Shown here in pieces: positions 12,960 through 21,776 of a stretch of DNA of 64,000 nt. Every line of letters begins with the position of its first letter. The first letter of the stretch is position 1. The translations under genes and the position numbers were made by a program. The DNA comes from an uncultured Acidimicrobiaceae bacterium (GTDB taxonomy: Bacteria; Actinomycetota; Acidimicrobiia; Acidimicrobiales; RAAP-2). The notes under the pieces are model-generated. The model searched no databases and was not told the DNA's origin. It was given only the letters and a program-made list of their open reading frames with translations. The stretch is from the NCBI GenBank assembly GCA_937975915.1, contig CALJTY010000042.1:186001-250000 (forward strand). Reading direction: 5' to 3'.

Positions 12960-14711
12960 TTAGTCGAGAATGCTGTCGCGTAGTTCTCTCTTTAGAACTT
13001 TGCCCTGAGGATTACGCGGAAGTGGTTCGGTTCGAAAGATCACCTTTGTCGGAACTTGGAACTTCGCAAGGCGTTGGGCCACGTGGCGTGAGATTTCTTC
13101 ACCCTCAATAACCCTTCCAGGTCGAAGAACAATCACTGCAGCGACTTCTTCACCAAGTGATGGGTGAGGTACACCAACTACTGCGCAGTCGGCAACATCT
13201 GCGTGCTCAAAGATTGCGGCCTCAACAATTACTGAGTACACGTTTTCTCCACCACGAATAATCATGTCCTTCGCACGGTCAACAATGAAGATGAATCCCT
13301 CTTCGTCAATACGTGCAATGTCGCCAGAGTGCAACCAGCCCTTAGTAAAGGCCTTGTCGGTTGCTTCTTGCTTGTTCCAGTAACCACGGACAACATTTGG
13401 ACCCTTGATCCATAGCTCTCCACGAACCTCTGGACCCTTTGGAAGATCTGCGCTTGGCTCGTCACCTTCAAAGTCTTCAGGCACGATTGCAACTTCACAC
13501 GTTGGAACTGCGGGCCCGCAGCTCGCAGGCTTCGCAATGTAGTCAGCGCCATTGTTTAGAGCAACCGCAGCCGACGTTTCGGTGAGGCCGTATCCGTTTC
13601 CAGGCTGGGCCTTAGGGAATGCGGCTCGAATGCGCTTTACAAGTTCAGGTGGTGGCGGTGCTCCACCGTATGAAACTGAGCGAATGGACGAAGTGTCGTA
13701 GTCAGCAAAGTTTGGGTGATCGAGCAGTTGCATTGCAATTGCCGGAACACCACCGATTTGAGTGATCTTTTCGTTTTGGATCATCTCTAATGCCAAGGTC
13801 GGATCGAAGTGGTGCGATAGGACAAGCTTTCCGCCCGAAGCGGTGTTCACGAGCATTGTGGCTAGACACCCTGTTGCGTGAAAAAGCGGAATGTTGAGCA
13901 TTGCTGAACCCTGTACCGGATTGCCATCATCGTCAAGATTGGCGTTGCCATAGCGAAGTGTGGCGCGCTGTCCAACGAAGAACAAGTTCATCATGTTGGA
14001 AAGAGCATTACGGTGCGTTCCTACTGCGCCTTTTGGCTTGCCGGTAGTTCCAGATGTGTAGAACATTGTGGCGTCGTCATCAGTGTCCATAGGAACTTCG
14101 GGTGGTGTCTGTGCTGGATCAACAGATCCGAGTACGTCTTCAAAGCTCTTGACTGCAACTCGTGAATTTGTGATTGCGAGGTTTAGGGGCTTTTTTGGAT
14201 TGTCATTTAGGACAATCACGGTTGTGAGTTCTGGAAGTGAATCCATAAAAGGTGAGATGCGCGCAAAACGCTCTTCGTCCACAATCGCAATGGATGTTCC
14301 AGAGTCGCTGAGTCCATATTCCAATTCGTCAGTGGTCCACCAGGCGTTAAGGGGAACCACAACTGCGCCAGAAAGTATTGCGCCCCAGAAGCTCATGACC
14401 CACTGGGGCAAGTTGCGCGATGCAATGGTGATCCGGTCACCCTTTTTAATTCCAAGATCAATAAACCGCTGCGCGAGTGTGGCTGCTGCGCGGTAGTGCT
14501 CTTCGAAGGTGTAGCGCTGATCTTCGTAGATCAAAAATTCCTTAGCGCTGTGGTTTAGTGACATGCCGAGAACCTGGGCCATGGTGGCTGGAGCGTTCTT
14601 CCAGACATTCATCTCAATGCCCTTAACGGTGGTGCGTTCCATCTCGAACATTTGTCCAGCAGCGATCATTTGAGCGCTGGCGTCTTGAATTGAAAGTACG
14701 GTGTCTGACAT
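12960..14711 (-). CDS. Long-chain acyl-CoA synthetase (FadD-like)
   Basis: The 583-residue ANL-superfamily enzyme has the P-loop YTSGTTGKPKG, GYGLTET, GWLHSGD, IVDRAKDMIIRGGENVY and the C-terminal catalytic Lys in NPQGKVLKR. It adenylates a carboxylic acid and transfers it to CoA. The acid chain length cannot be decided, but overall layout and length fit fatty-acid CoA ligases. GGAG lies 7 nt before the ATG, inside the 3' end of orn, one base away. It forms an operon orn-fadD. Confidence 0.88.
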   Translation of the reverse strand: MSDTVLSIQDASAQMIAAGQMFEMERTTVKGIEMNVWKNAPATMAQVLGMSLNHSAKEFLIYEDQRYTFEEHYRAAATLAQRFIDLGIKKGDRITIASRNLPQWVMSFWGAILSGAVVVPLNAWWTTDELEYGLSDSGTSIAIVDEERFARISPFMDSLPELTTVIVLNDNPKKPLNLAITNSRVAVKSFEDVLGSVDPAQTPPEVPMDTDDDATMFYTSGTTGKPKGAVGTHRNALSNMMNLFFVGQRATLRYGNANLDDDGNPVQGSAMLNIPLFHATGCLATMLVNTASGGKLVLSHHFDPTLALEMIQNEKITQIGGVPAIAMQLLDHPNFADYDTSSIRSVSYGGAPPPPELVKRIRAAFPKAQPGNGYGLTETSAAVALNNGADYIAKPASCGPAVPTCEVAIVPEDFEGDEPSADLPKGPEVRGELWIKGPNVVRGYWNKQEATDKAFTKGWLHSGDIARIDEEGFIFIVDRAKDMIIRGGENVYSVIVEAAIFEHADVADCAVVGVPHPSLGEEVAAVIVLRPGRVIEGEEISRHVAQRLAKFQVPTKVIFRTEPLPRNPQGKVLKRELRDSILD

Positions 14712-14712
14712 T

Positions 14713-15255
14713 TTATTTCTCCGGTGTAGGGAACATGGTATTGCGATAATGAACTAGTTCAGCAATTGATTCTCTGATGTCGTCGAGAGCTCGGTGAGAC
14801 GTTGCCTTCTCTGGAACCGATGTCAGTACTTCTGGGTGCCAGCGTCGAGCAAGCTCCTTCAGCGTGGAAACGTCAATGTTTCGATAATGCAGGAACTCTT
14901 CAAGCTCAGGCATGTACTCCTGGAGGAATCGTCGATCGGTTCCAATTGAATTTCCGCATAGGGGAACGCTTCGTGGTTCGCTGATGTGCTGCTTTATAAA
15001 AGAGAGAGTTTGCTCTTGGGCCTGGGCCAAAGTGATTGTCGAGGCTTCAATCAATGGAAGTAGTCCAGATTTCTTGTGCATCTCTGTTACGAAGTCGCCC
15101 ATCTCACTGAGCTCTTCAGGTGATGCGTGCAGCACGAGATCTGGTCCCTCAGCGACAATGTTTAGGTGGTCATCGGTAATCAATGTGGCAATTTCCACAA
15201 TGACGTGGCGCGAGGGCTCAAGCCCTGTCATTTCTAAGTCCATCCAAACCAGCAC
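14713..15255 (-). CDS. orn: Oligoribonuclease
   Basis: The 180-residue DEDDh exonuclease has Asp-Glu in WMDLEMTGL (about residues 4-12), an Asp in CGNSIGTDRRFL, and His-Asp in SHRALDDIRESI. Orn degrades 2-5 nt RNAs and the linear dinucleotide from cyclic-di-GMP. The start is a GTG at 15253-15255, 6 nt after TAGTGT on the minus strand (15262-15267), with no SD; leaderless translation is likely. It is divergent from dut. Confidence 0.95.
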   Translation of the reverse strand: MLVWMDLEMTGLEPSRHVIVEIATLITDDHLNIVAEGPDLVLHASPEELSEMGDFVTEMHKKSGLLPLIEASTITLAQAQEQTLSFIKQHISEPRSVPLCGNSIGTDRRFLQEYMPELEEFLHYRNIDVSTLKELARRWHPEVLTSVPEKATSHRALDDIRESIAELVHYRNTMFPTPEK

Positions 15256-15315
15256 ATTGCGACACTACTAATAGTTGACAACCCCAAGGGTGCGGTGACG
15301 GGTAGCCTTCGCCCT

Positions 15316-15750
15316 ATGGAAATTCTTGCCAAGGCACTTCACCCAGATGCCGTTCTTCCTAAATACGCAAATGAAGGTGACGCTGGATGCGACCTCGTTG
15401 CGATTGAAGACGCAGTGTTGAAGGCAGGAGGTGGCAGGGCCATGGTTGGAACAGGCGTCGCTATTGCCATCCCACAGGGCCATGGTGGCTTCGTTCTTCC
15501 TCGTAGTGGTCTGGCTTCAAAGCACGGGGTTACGTGTTCGAATGCCCCTGGACTAGTGGACTCTGGCTACCGCGGAGAGTTAAAGGTTGCAATGGTCAAC
15601 CTTGATCCAACAAATGACTACGAAGTTAAAAAGGGTGACCGAATAGCGCAGCTAGTAATTCTTGCGGTTCCGAGTGTGTCGTTTAGCCTTGTCGATGAAC
15701 TCCCCGAAGCAACACGGGGCGAAGGTGGATTTGGGAGCACGGGACGATGA
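15316..15750 (+). CDS. dut: dUTP diphosphatase
   Basis: The 144-residue trimeric dUTPase has all five motifs: DAGCDLVA, PRSGLASKHG, NAPGLVDSGYRGE (catalytic Asp), KGDRIAQLV and the C-terminal glycine-rich RGEGGFGSTG. It hydrolyses dUTP to dUMP and PPi. The ATG at 15316 is chosen over an in-frame GTG 21 nt upstream because TAGCCT (15303-15308) lies exactly 7 nt before it and the protein then starts MEILAKALH, as is normal. It overlaps the next gene in ATGA. Confidence 0.95.
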   Translation: MEILAKALHPDAVLPKYANEGDAGCDLVAIEDAVLKAGGGRAMVGTGVAIAIPQGHGGFVLPRSGLASKHGVTCSNAPGLVDSGYRGELKVAMVNLDPTNDYEVKKGDRIAQLVILAVPSVSFSLVDELPEATRGEGGFGSTGR

Positions 15751-17180
15751 CACAATTTCTTGATCCGCTCGACAGCGCATTTGTTCTCCTAGAAGTTCCC
15801 GGTTCAGCAATGAACATCGGAGCCATTGTCGAACTCGAATTCGGTGACGTTGCCGACCCCAAGGAACGCTACGAATTAATCCGCAACAACATCGAAGCTC
15901 GACTTCACGAGATCCCTGTCCTTAGCCAGCGACTCGTACGTGCACCATTTGATATGACCTGGCCAATCATGATTCATGAAAAAAAGATTGAAATTGAAAA
16001 GCATGTGGTCAGAGTTGCGCTTCCAGCACCTGGCACACCTGATCAATTTGATGAGTTGATTTCTCAGTTCTTGTCGCAACAACTTTCGCCAAAGAGACCT
16101 CTCTGGCAACTTCTGGTCATTGAAGGCATGCAAGACGGCAGGGCAGCAGTTGCTCTGAAAGTTCACCACGCCCTCGCCGACGGAGTTTCAGGTGCAGAAA
16201 CATTCGCAAGTTTGTTTGATATTTCTCCAGAAGTGCGACCACCAGCTCCAAAGCCAGAAGAAGTCGAAGACGAAACGGTAACTACTTCCTTTGGACTGCT
16301 TCGCCAAGGCATAGGAAAAATTCGCAAAGATCCAACGCTCGCCATTAGAAACGTTCGCTCCTGGTTTGCTCGCCTCTACACAATTGTTCGTGCAGTAGTC
16401 AGGGTTGCAATTCTTCGTCGAAAGAACAAAGCAACTCCGGACCAGCCTTCACTATTTGAAGCAAAGAGAACGTCACTTAATGCAGCATCTGGAACCGAAA
16501 AAGAATTCCACCGCCTCCAGGTTTCACTGGCTGATTCGAAGAGAGCGGCAAAGTCAAGAGGGGCATCGGTCACTGACTTTGTTATGGCGGTATCGAGTGG
16601 TGCGCTTCGTAGATTGCTTGAAGATCGCGGTGAAAAAATTAAGAAGGACTTGATTGCATTTGTTCCAATCAATGTTCGTGGAGAAGGTGAAGCCGCAGCG
16701 CTTGGAAATCAGATTTCAGGCATGCTGGTTCGACTGCACACCAACATTGATGATCCTGAAGAGCGAATCAAAGCTATTGCTGCCGACTCGAAAAAAACTG
16801 TAGGAATACAGCGCCAAGTTGGAGCGCAGATGCTGCAAAACATCACTAAGTCTCTAGGGCCAACTCTTTTAGCAATCGGTGGAAAGCTGATTCATAATTT
16901 CGGATTGTTTAACAAGATTCCACCAATGGCCAACGTCATGATCTCTTCAGTGCCTGGGCCACCTCTTCCTCTATGGCTCAGTGGTCACCGTGTCGCCTCG
17001 GCAGCTCCGGTGGGTCCGTTATTTGGTCCATTCGCACTCAACATCACCGTTCTCGGATTTGAAGAATATTTAGAATTCGGAATCTATGGTTGCGCTGAAG
17101 CAATGCCAGATATTTCTAAGCTTCGTGATTATTTGCGAGAAGAAGTCGAAGCGTTTATTGCCTCTTCGCCAGCCCCGTAA
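15747..17180 (+). CDS. Wax ester synthase/diacylglycerol acyltransferase (WS/DGAT)
   Basis: The 477-residue protein has the acyltransferase active-site motif HHALADG (HHxxxDG, about residues 135-141) and the N-terminal LDPLDSAFVLLE start of the family. DLIAFVPINVRGEGE, a PLF-type motif near VGPLFGPFALNITVLG, and MANVMISSVPGPPLPLW are also present. These enzymes make triacylglycerol or wax esters from acyl-CoA and are multiplied in actinobacteria. fadD-like activation is encoded nearby but on the opposite strand. The ATG overlaps the dut stop. Confidence 0.92.
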   Translation: MTQFLDPLDSAFVLLEVPGSAMNIGAIVELEFGDVADPKERYELIRNNIEARLHEIPVLSQRLVRAPFDMTWPIMIHEKKIEIEKHVVRVALPAPGTPDQFDELISQFLSQQLSPKRPLWQLLVIEGMQDGRAAVALKVHHALADGVSGAETFASLFDISPEVRPPAPKPEEVEDETVTTSFGLLRQGIGKIRKDPTLAIRNVRSWFARLYTIVRAVVRVAILRRKNKATPDQPSLFEAKRTSLNAASGTEKEFHRLQVSLADSKRAAKSRGASVTDFVMAVSSGALRRLLEDRGEKIKKDLIAFVPINVRGEGEAAALGNQISGMLVRLHTNIDDPEERIKAIAADSKKTVGIQRQVGAQMLQNITKSLGPTLLAIGGKLIHNFGLFNKIPPMANVMISSVPGPPLPLWLSGHRVASAAPVGPLFGPFALNITVLGFEEYLEFGIYGCAEAMPDISKLRDYLREEVEAFIASSPAP

Positions 17181-17226
17181 AGATTTTTCCTTTTCCTAGT
17201 TGGTCGGCTAGTATTGAACCCACCAC

Positions 17227-17302
17227 GCGGACGTAGCTCAGTTGGTAGAGCGCGACCTTGCCAAGGTCGAGGTCGCCGGTTCGAGCCCGGTCGTCCGCTC
17301 CA
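17227..17302 (+). tRNA. tRNA-Gly (anticodon GCC)
   Basis: Acceptor GCGGACG (17227-17233) pairs with CGTCCGC (17292-17298); the discriminator is T and CCA is encoded (17300-17302). D-arm GCTCAGTTGGTAGAGC, anticodon arm CGACC-TTGCCAA-GGTCG and T-arm CCGGTTCGAGCCCGG are all visible. Total length is 76 nt with CCA. Confidence 0.97.
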
Positions 17303-17321
17303 ATTTGGAGTACTGCGTAGC

Positions 17322-18191
17322 TCAGTGAATTCTTGAAGCAGGCTGATAATTCGGCCCAGCCGTAATGTCCACTCGCTTAAGTAGATCAACGCATGGCGGT
17401 TCAAACAACTCGGCGAATCGAACTGAGTTCTCGTAACCAACTAGTTCCCAGACGAGAGAAGTTTTGGTGTCGGTCTCGTCTTCGATCTCTTGACGCAGCG
17501 CTAAGCCTTCTTTAGTTACTACGCGCTCAGCTGCGAGCCCCCTATCTTCAAGGAGCTTCCACGAAGTGTCGATGCTTTCTTGTGAATTGCCTCTCGACAG
17601 TGAGAGCCAATCGCCCTCGTAGCCGAGCCATGCATTGTGAAGTACTGACGCTTCTCCAGCGGAAAGTTTCTTTTCTTTGGTGATGTTCCAGTGAACGTCG
17701 CCTCTCCATTCGCGAACAAAATTAACTGCGTGCCAACCAGACAGAACGCTGTCACTTGGAATGCTCAAAGTGTTGTGACTCGCAGCGAAGAGACAGTTCT
17801 CTATCGGAAGCTTTGGGACAACGTTCCATAGAAGAGGACCAAATTCAATCAGTGGGTCAAGTATTGCTGGAGCGAATTCCTTTAGCCCTTCGAGGACTGC
17901 TTCGTTCCTCGCATCCCAAAACTTCATGAAGTTTTCTCGTGTCTTTAGTACTTCAAACACGAGCGAGATTCCCAGTGGCGAAATTGAGCCAAAGACCTCG
18001 GTAAGCGCATCTGGGCCCGCATCACTGAATGGCGCTGCTCGTGATGCAATGTAGCCACCACCCGCTGGAAGTCCGAGTGCTTCGTAGCGCGCTACCGCTC
18101 CTGGATCCCAGAAGATCCACCCGATTGTTGTCTGCACACTTCGAGCGTTGCGCTTGGAGATTGCGGACCAGTCTGGGGTAGGAGAACTCAT
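17322..18191 (-). CDS. SCO6745-like actinobacterial protein
   Basis: The 289-residue protein has the layout of actinobacterial SCO6745-type proteins, predicted to be winged-helix-like. An N-terminal segment carries ALGLPAGGGYIASRAAPF, the middle LVFEVLKTRENFMKFWDARNEA, then GWHAVNFVREWRGDVH and a C-terminal helical part with GLALRQEIEDETD. The biochemical role is unknown. The ATG at 18189-18191 is preferred over a GTG two codons upstream because TACCTT (18198-18203, minus strand) is 6 nt before it. The gene is divergent from the esterase, with both presumed promoters in the 50-bp gap. Confidence 0.7.
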   Translation of the reverse strand: MSSPTPDWSAISKRNARSVQTTIGWIFWDPGAVARYEALGLPAGGGYIASRAAPFSDAGPDALTEVFGSISPLGISLVFEVLKTRENFMKFWDARNEAVLEGLKEFAPAILDPLIEFGPLLWNVVPKLPIENCLFAASHNTLSIPSDSVLSGWHAVNFVREWRGDVHWNITKEKKLSAGEASVLHNAWLGYEGDWLSLSRGNSQESIDTSWKLLEDRGLAAERVVTKEGLALRQEIEDETDTKTSLVWELVGYENSVRFAELFEPPCVDLLKRVDITAGPNYQPASRIH

Positions 18192-18197
18192 GAACAC

Positions 18198-18234
18198 AAG
18201 GTAGTTGGTAGAAATGCGTCACATTGCGTAGGCT
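18198..18234. promoter_or_regulatory. Divergent pair of leaderless -10 elements
   Basis: The minus strand has TACCTT (18198-18203), 6 nt from the ATG at 18191. The plus strand has TAGGCT (18229-18234), 7 nt from the ATG at 18242. Both genes lack an SD. The 50-bp gap would hold two back-to-back promoters. Confidence 0.55.
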
Positions 18235-18241
18235 CAGTTCT

Positions 18242-19174
18242 ATGGTTCATAAAGCCCTTGAGGCAATGGTGACGTACGTTCGAGAGCACCCGGCCACCAT
18301 GTATTCGAGCGAGACCATTGAAAAACGTCGAAGCGACTACTTGAATGTCGCTGAAGCTATTCGTGGCGAAGAGATTGCCATGGAGTCCGTGACTGATGTA
18401 GTCATCCCACTCGAGGGAAGAATGCTTCAGGCTCGTCACTACGTACCGCTTGGCGATGAATCCAAAGCACTTGTCGTCTACTTCCATGGTGGCTCATTCT
18501 GTATTGGCGACTTAGAAACACACGACTGGCTTTGTCGTGCATTAAGCACCAAAACAAAAATGAGGTTTCTTGCTATTGAATACCGACTGGCACCGGAACA
18601 TCCGTTTCCTGCTGGGGTTAATGACACGATTGACACGCTTCGCTACGTTGCTGCAAACCTTTCAAAATTTGCCCATGAAGACGCAAAATTAATTGTCTTG
18701 GGTGACTCATCTGGTGGCACGTTTGCCGCGGTGGCTGCAGCGCAGACGCGAAATGAGAATCTAAACATCGTCGCCCAAGTACTCATAAATCCACCAATGG
18801 GTCCAGAAATTGTGACTGAGTCTTCGAATAAATACGGCAGTGGATTTATGTTGGACAACGACCAATTACGTGCTGACTATCTTCAGTATCTGGACGGCTA
18901 CCAAGACCACACGGACCCACGAGTTTCACCGCTCATGGCTGATGACTTAACTAATTCGCCTCCGGCCATCATGGTTGTTGCTCAGTGCGACCCACTACGA
19001 GATGAGGGTGTTGCCTACGCGGGCCTGCTTGAGCACTTTGGCGTTGAGGTCGAACTGCTCGAAGCTGAAGGAATGACTCACGGCTTCTTGAGGCTTGGTT
19101 CAATCATTCCTGAATGCTTTGAAATCGTCACAGACCTCGCTGAGCATATGCATCGTTTCGTCGAGACTGCCTGA
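18242..19174 (+). CDS. Alpha/beta-hydrolase, hormone-sensitive-lipase family esterase
   Basis: The 310-residue protein has the oxyanion motif YFHGGSF (about residues 82-88), EYRLAPEHPFPAG, the nucleophile elbow GDSSGG (about residue 155), the catalytic Asp in AQCDPLRDEG and the His in MTHGFL. This is the complete set for HSL-type carboxylesterases/lipases. No signal peptide is visible, so it is intracellular. The ATG at 18242 has TAGGCT 7 nt upstream. It is followed 7 bp later by a CoA-transferase gene, probably in one operon. Confidence 0.9.
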   Translation: MVHKALEAMVTYVREHPATMYSSETIEKRRSDYLNVAEAIRGEEIAMESVTDVVIPLEGRMLQARHYVPLGDESKALVVYFHGGSFCIGDLETHDWLCRALSTKTKMRFLAIEYRLAPEHPFPAGVNDTIDTLRYVAANLSKFAHEDAKLIVLGDSSGGTFAAVAAAQTRNENLNIVAQVLINPPMGPEIVTESSNKYGSGFMLDNDQLRADYLQYLDGYQDHTDPRVSPLMADDLTNSPPAIMVVAQCDPLRDEGVAYAGLLEHFGVEVELLEAEGMTHGFLRLGSIIPECFEIVTDLAEHMHRFVETA

Positions 19175-19181
19175 GAAACGT

Positions 19182-20339
19182 ATGACTTGGGAAATTGCAG
19201 CTTGTAATAGTGGGACTGGACTTCCGCTTGAAGGAATACGAGTACTTGATTTTTCTCGTGTGCTTGCTGGGCCGCTTTGTGCAATGGTCGTCGGAGACCT
19301 GGGCGCTGATGTCATAAAAATTGAGGGACCAGAAGGTGATCCCGTACGTGGGTTGGCCCCTCCGCGATTTGGCGATGATGCCACGTATTACTTGGCAGTG
19401 AACCGACACCGTAGAAATGTTGTTGCTGATCTACGTGATGCGAAAGATTTTGCTGCCGTTGGAAAGCTTGTGGAACAAGCAGATGCGGTGGTTGAGAATT
19501 TTCTACCGAATCAACTCCGTGCACTCAACATTGACAAACTGAAAGCGCTCAACCCAGATTGTGTTTGGATCAGCATTACGCCTGCATCATCGGGAGGGCC
19601 AGTTGCGAACGATCCTTCATTTGATCTACTCGCCCAAGCACGCTCGGGAATTATGGGAGTTACTGGAACGGCTGAAGGGGAGCCGACCAAGATTGGCGCA
19701 CCGATAGCTGATGTGCTGTCGGGTCTCTACGGCGCAGTTGGTCTTTTAGCTGGGCTCTTTGCCAAGTTGTCCGGCAAACCTGGGAGACACTTTGAAGCAC
19801 CATTGCTCGAATCATTGATGAGTGGACTTGTTAATCAAGCGCAAGGATATCTTGCAACTGGCGTTAATCCAATGCGCCTCGGCAATGATCATCCGAGCAT
19901 TGCCCCCTATGGTCCTGTGAAAACAAAAGATGGCTACCTGCTTCTTGCGGTCGGAACTGATTCGCAGTACGAAAAACTTGTCACGGCTCTCGCTAGTCCT
20001 GAGTTAGCTGCTCATGTTGAATGGAAGTTAAACGACAACCGGGTTACAGAGCTCACTCAACTTCGAAGTGTGCTCAATTCCATTTTTGAAAAGCACACAA
20101 CTGATGAGTGGTTAGAAAAACTTGACCACTCAGGCGTGCCCATGTCTCCGATTTTGGATGTTGCTGGCGCATTTGCACAAAAGCAGATTGCAGACGGTGA
20201 CTTCCTCGGAACTATGAGTACTCCCGGTGGAGAAGTTCAGGCAATGCGTACACCGCTCCTCATCGACGGCAAGCGCCCAGAGATCAGATCTGGTCCTCGT
20301 CGCCAAGGTGAAGACACCGAAGAAATCCTGGGTTCTTAG
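19182..20339 (+). CDS. CaiB/BaiF family (class III) CoA-transferase
   Basis: The 385-residue protein has LEGIRVLDFSRVLAGPLCA at the start, ADVIKIEGPEGDPVRG, LAVNRHRRNVVADLR, and VENFLPNQL near the catalytic region. It ends with the MRTPLLIDGKRPEIRSGPR tail of the family. The catalytic Asp is probably in the PSFDLLAQARSGIMGVTG segment. It transfers CoA between organic acids, but the substrates are not readable. The ATG at 19182 is chosen because it gives the canonical N-terminus, although no clear SD is seen. The stop interlocks with the convergent nitroreductase (TTAG). Confidence 0.9.
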   Translation: MTWEIAACNSGTGLPLEGIRVLDFSRVLAGPLCAMVVGDLGADVIKIEGPEGDPVRGLAPPRFGDDATYYLAVNRHRRNVVADLRDAKDFAAVGKLVEQADAVVENFLPNQLRALNIDKLKALNPDCVWISITPASSGGPVANDPSFDLLAQARSGIMGVTGTAEGEPTKIGAPIADVLSGLYGAVGLLAGLFAKLSGKPGRHFEAPLLESLMSGLVNQAQGYLATGVNPMRLGNDHPSIAPYGPVKTKDGYLLLAVGTDSQYEKLVTALASPELAAHVEWKLNDNRVTELTQLRSVLNSIFEKHTTDEWLEKLDHSGVPMSPILDVAGAFAQKQIADGDFLGTMSTPGGEVQAMRTPLLIDGKRPEIRSGPRRQGEDTEEILGS

Positions 20340-21019
20340 TTAGTAAAGACTTCACCATTGAAGGTGTCAATGGTTGTGAAGTCCTCTACGCGCTTTCTGG
20401 TCAACTTGGTGAGATGTTTAACTGGGTGGCCCATGGTGACGATTGCAGCTACTGCAAATGAACTTGGAATCTGAAGTACTTCCATCAGCGCCTTCTCATT
20501 CTTGATTCCAACCGTGGTCATCACTCCGCCGAGGTCATGAGCGCGACCAGCGAGAAGCAAGTTCCAAACAAATGGGTAGAGCGAAGCGCCACCGACGATT
20601 TTATAGCGGTCCAAATCACGGTCAAGTGCAGCGAGTACTTCTAGGTCGGCGCAGATAACCATCATGACTGGAACATTCTGCAATGTTTCTGGGTAGCCAT
20701 CGGGTTTGGAAATCGCTTCTGCGGCACTTCGTTGCGCCAGGGCAGCTCGTCGATCTTCATCGCTAGCTAGAGGCGAGAAGGGGATTAGTCCAGCAAGAAT
20801 GTGGCTGATGTAATCGTGCCAAGCATCCAGATAAAGATCACGTACTTTCTGGCGTTGCCCAGGGTCTTTTACGACAATTACTTTCCACGCTTGGCGGTTA
20901 CCCCCTGATGGGGCAAACCTGGCCGTGTCGATGATGTCAAAAAGTACTTCGTCGCTTACTTGCTCATCGGTGTAATCACGAATTGAGCCAGTTGTCTTCA
21001 GTGCTTGAGTAATTTCCAT
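20336..21019 (-). CDS. Nitroreductase family FMN oxidoreductase
   Basis: The 227-residue protein begins with TTGSIRDYTDEQV (family R-R-S-x-R-x-[FY]), followed by ARFAPSGGNRQAWKVIVVKD, the FMN-binding segment, and a C-terminal IPSSFAVAAIVTMGHP. These enzymes reduce nitro, quinone or enone groups using NAD(P)H; the substrate is not deducible. The ATG at 21019 is 6 nt after TAGTGT on the minus strand (21026-21031), without SD. The stop overlaps the CoA-transferase stop. Confidence 0.88.
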   Translation of the reverse strand: MEITQALKTTGSIRDYTDEQVSDEVLFDIIDTARFAPSGGNRQAWKVIVVKDPGQRQKVRDLYLDAWHDYISHILAGLIPFSPLASDEDRRAALAQRSAAEAISKPDGYPETLQNVPVMMVICADLEVLAALDRDLDRYKIVGGASLYPFVWNLLLAGRAHDLGGVMTTVGIKNEKALMEVLQIPSSFAVAAIVTMGHPVKHLTKLTRKRVEDFTTIDTFNGEVFTN

Positions 21020-21137
21020 TTCGCCACACTACGTCGCTATTTGATTAGGTGCTGCAAAACTGAAAGTGATTATTCAGCCCGCAATTCGCTCAAGTAAAAA
21101 TGAGACGCCACGTCCGGTTTGCCCATAATCTGTTGTC

Positions 21138-21776
21138 ATGCACTCACCGACTGAGATGATTTCCGAAGAAAAGGCACTCAAGGGACGATTCAACCCGATT
21201 GAGGTCTCGATGCCACATCTTGTTTTCAATATCTCGCTTTTAGATGAAATACCAGGAACTGAAGTTGCCTATGTCGCAATGGGTTGCTTCTGGGGAGCGG
21301 AGCGTAAGTTTTGGGAACTTCCCGGAGTTGTGAACACCGTTGTCGGCTACCAAGGTGGATTCACCCCCAACGCGACGTACGAAGAAGTATGCACCGGAAA
21401 AACAGGGCACGCTGAAGTTGTAAAGGTGGTGTTTGACCCGAGCAAGGTTTCTTACGCACAAATCCTTAAGTGCTTCTATGAGAATCACAATCCAACCCAA
21501 GGTTTTCGCCAAGGTGGCGACATCGGAACACAGTATCGAAGCGCAATTTATTTTGTTAATGAACAACAAGAAAAAATTGCTCGAGACATCACGAGCGCAT
21601 TCCAAGTTACGTTGAATGAAAATCGCTACGGTTCAATTACAACTGAGATCGCACCAGCCAAAGAGTTCTTTATTGCTGAGCAGTATCACCAGCAATACCT
21701 GATTGCTAATCCAAATGGATATTGCGGTCTAGGTGGAACTGGTGTTAGCTGTCCCGTGGGACTAAGCACAAATTAA
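21138..21776 (+). CDS. msrA: Peptide-methionine (S)-S-oxide reductase MsrA
   Basis: The 212-residue protein contains GCFWGAERKFW with the catalytic Cys (about residue 50), VGYQGG, GKTGHAEVV, DIGTQYRSAIY and the C-terminal HQQYLIANPNGYC, where a resolving Cys lies. It repairs methionine S-sulfoxide. An N-terminal ~40-residue extension precedes the core. The start at 21138 is supported by TAATCT (21126-21131) exactly 6 nt upstream. The stop interlocks with the convergent monooxygenase gene in TTAA. Confidence 0.95.
   Translation: MHSPTEMISEEKALKGRFNPIEVSMPHLVFNISLLDEIPGTEVAYVAMGCFWGAERKFWELPGVVNTVVGYQGGFTPNATYEEVCTGKTGHAEVVKVVFDPSKVSYAQILKCFYENHNPTQGFRQGGDIGTQYRSAIYFVNEQQEKIARDITSAFQVTLNENRYGSITTEIAPAKEFFIAEQYHQQYLIANPNGYCGLGGTGVSCPVGLSTN

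Noticed and set aside
12952..12963. Three-codon plus-strand ORF at the toxin-antitoxin palindrome
   Set aside because: It arises from the symmetry of the operator; not reported as a gene.
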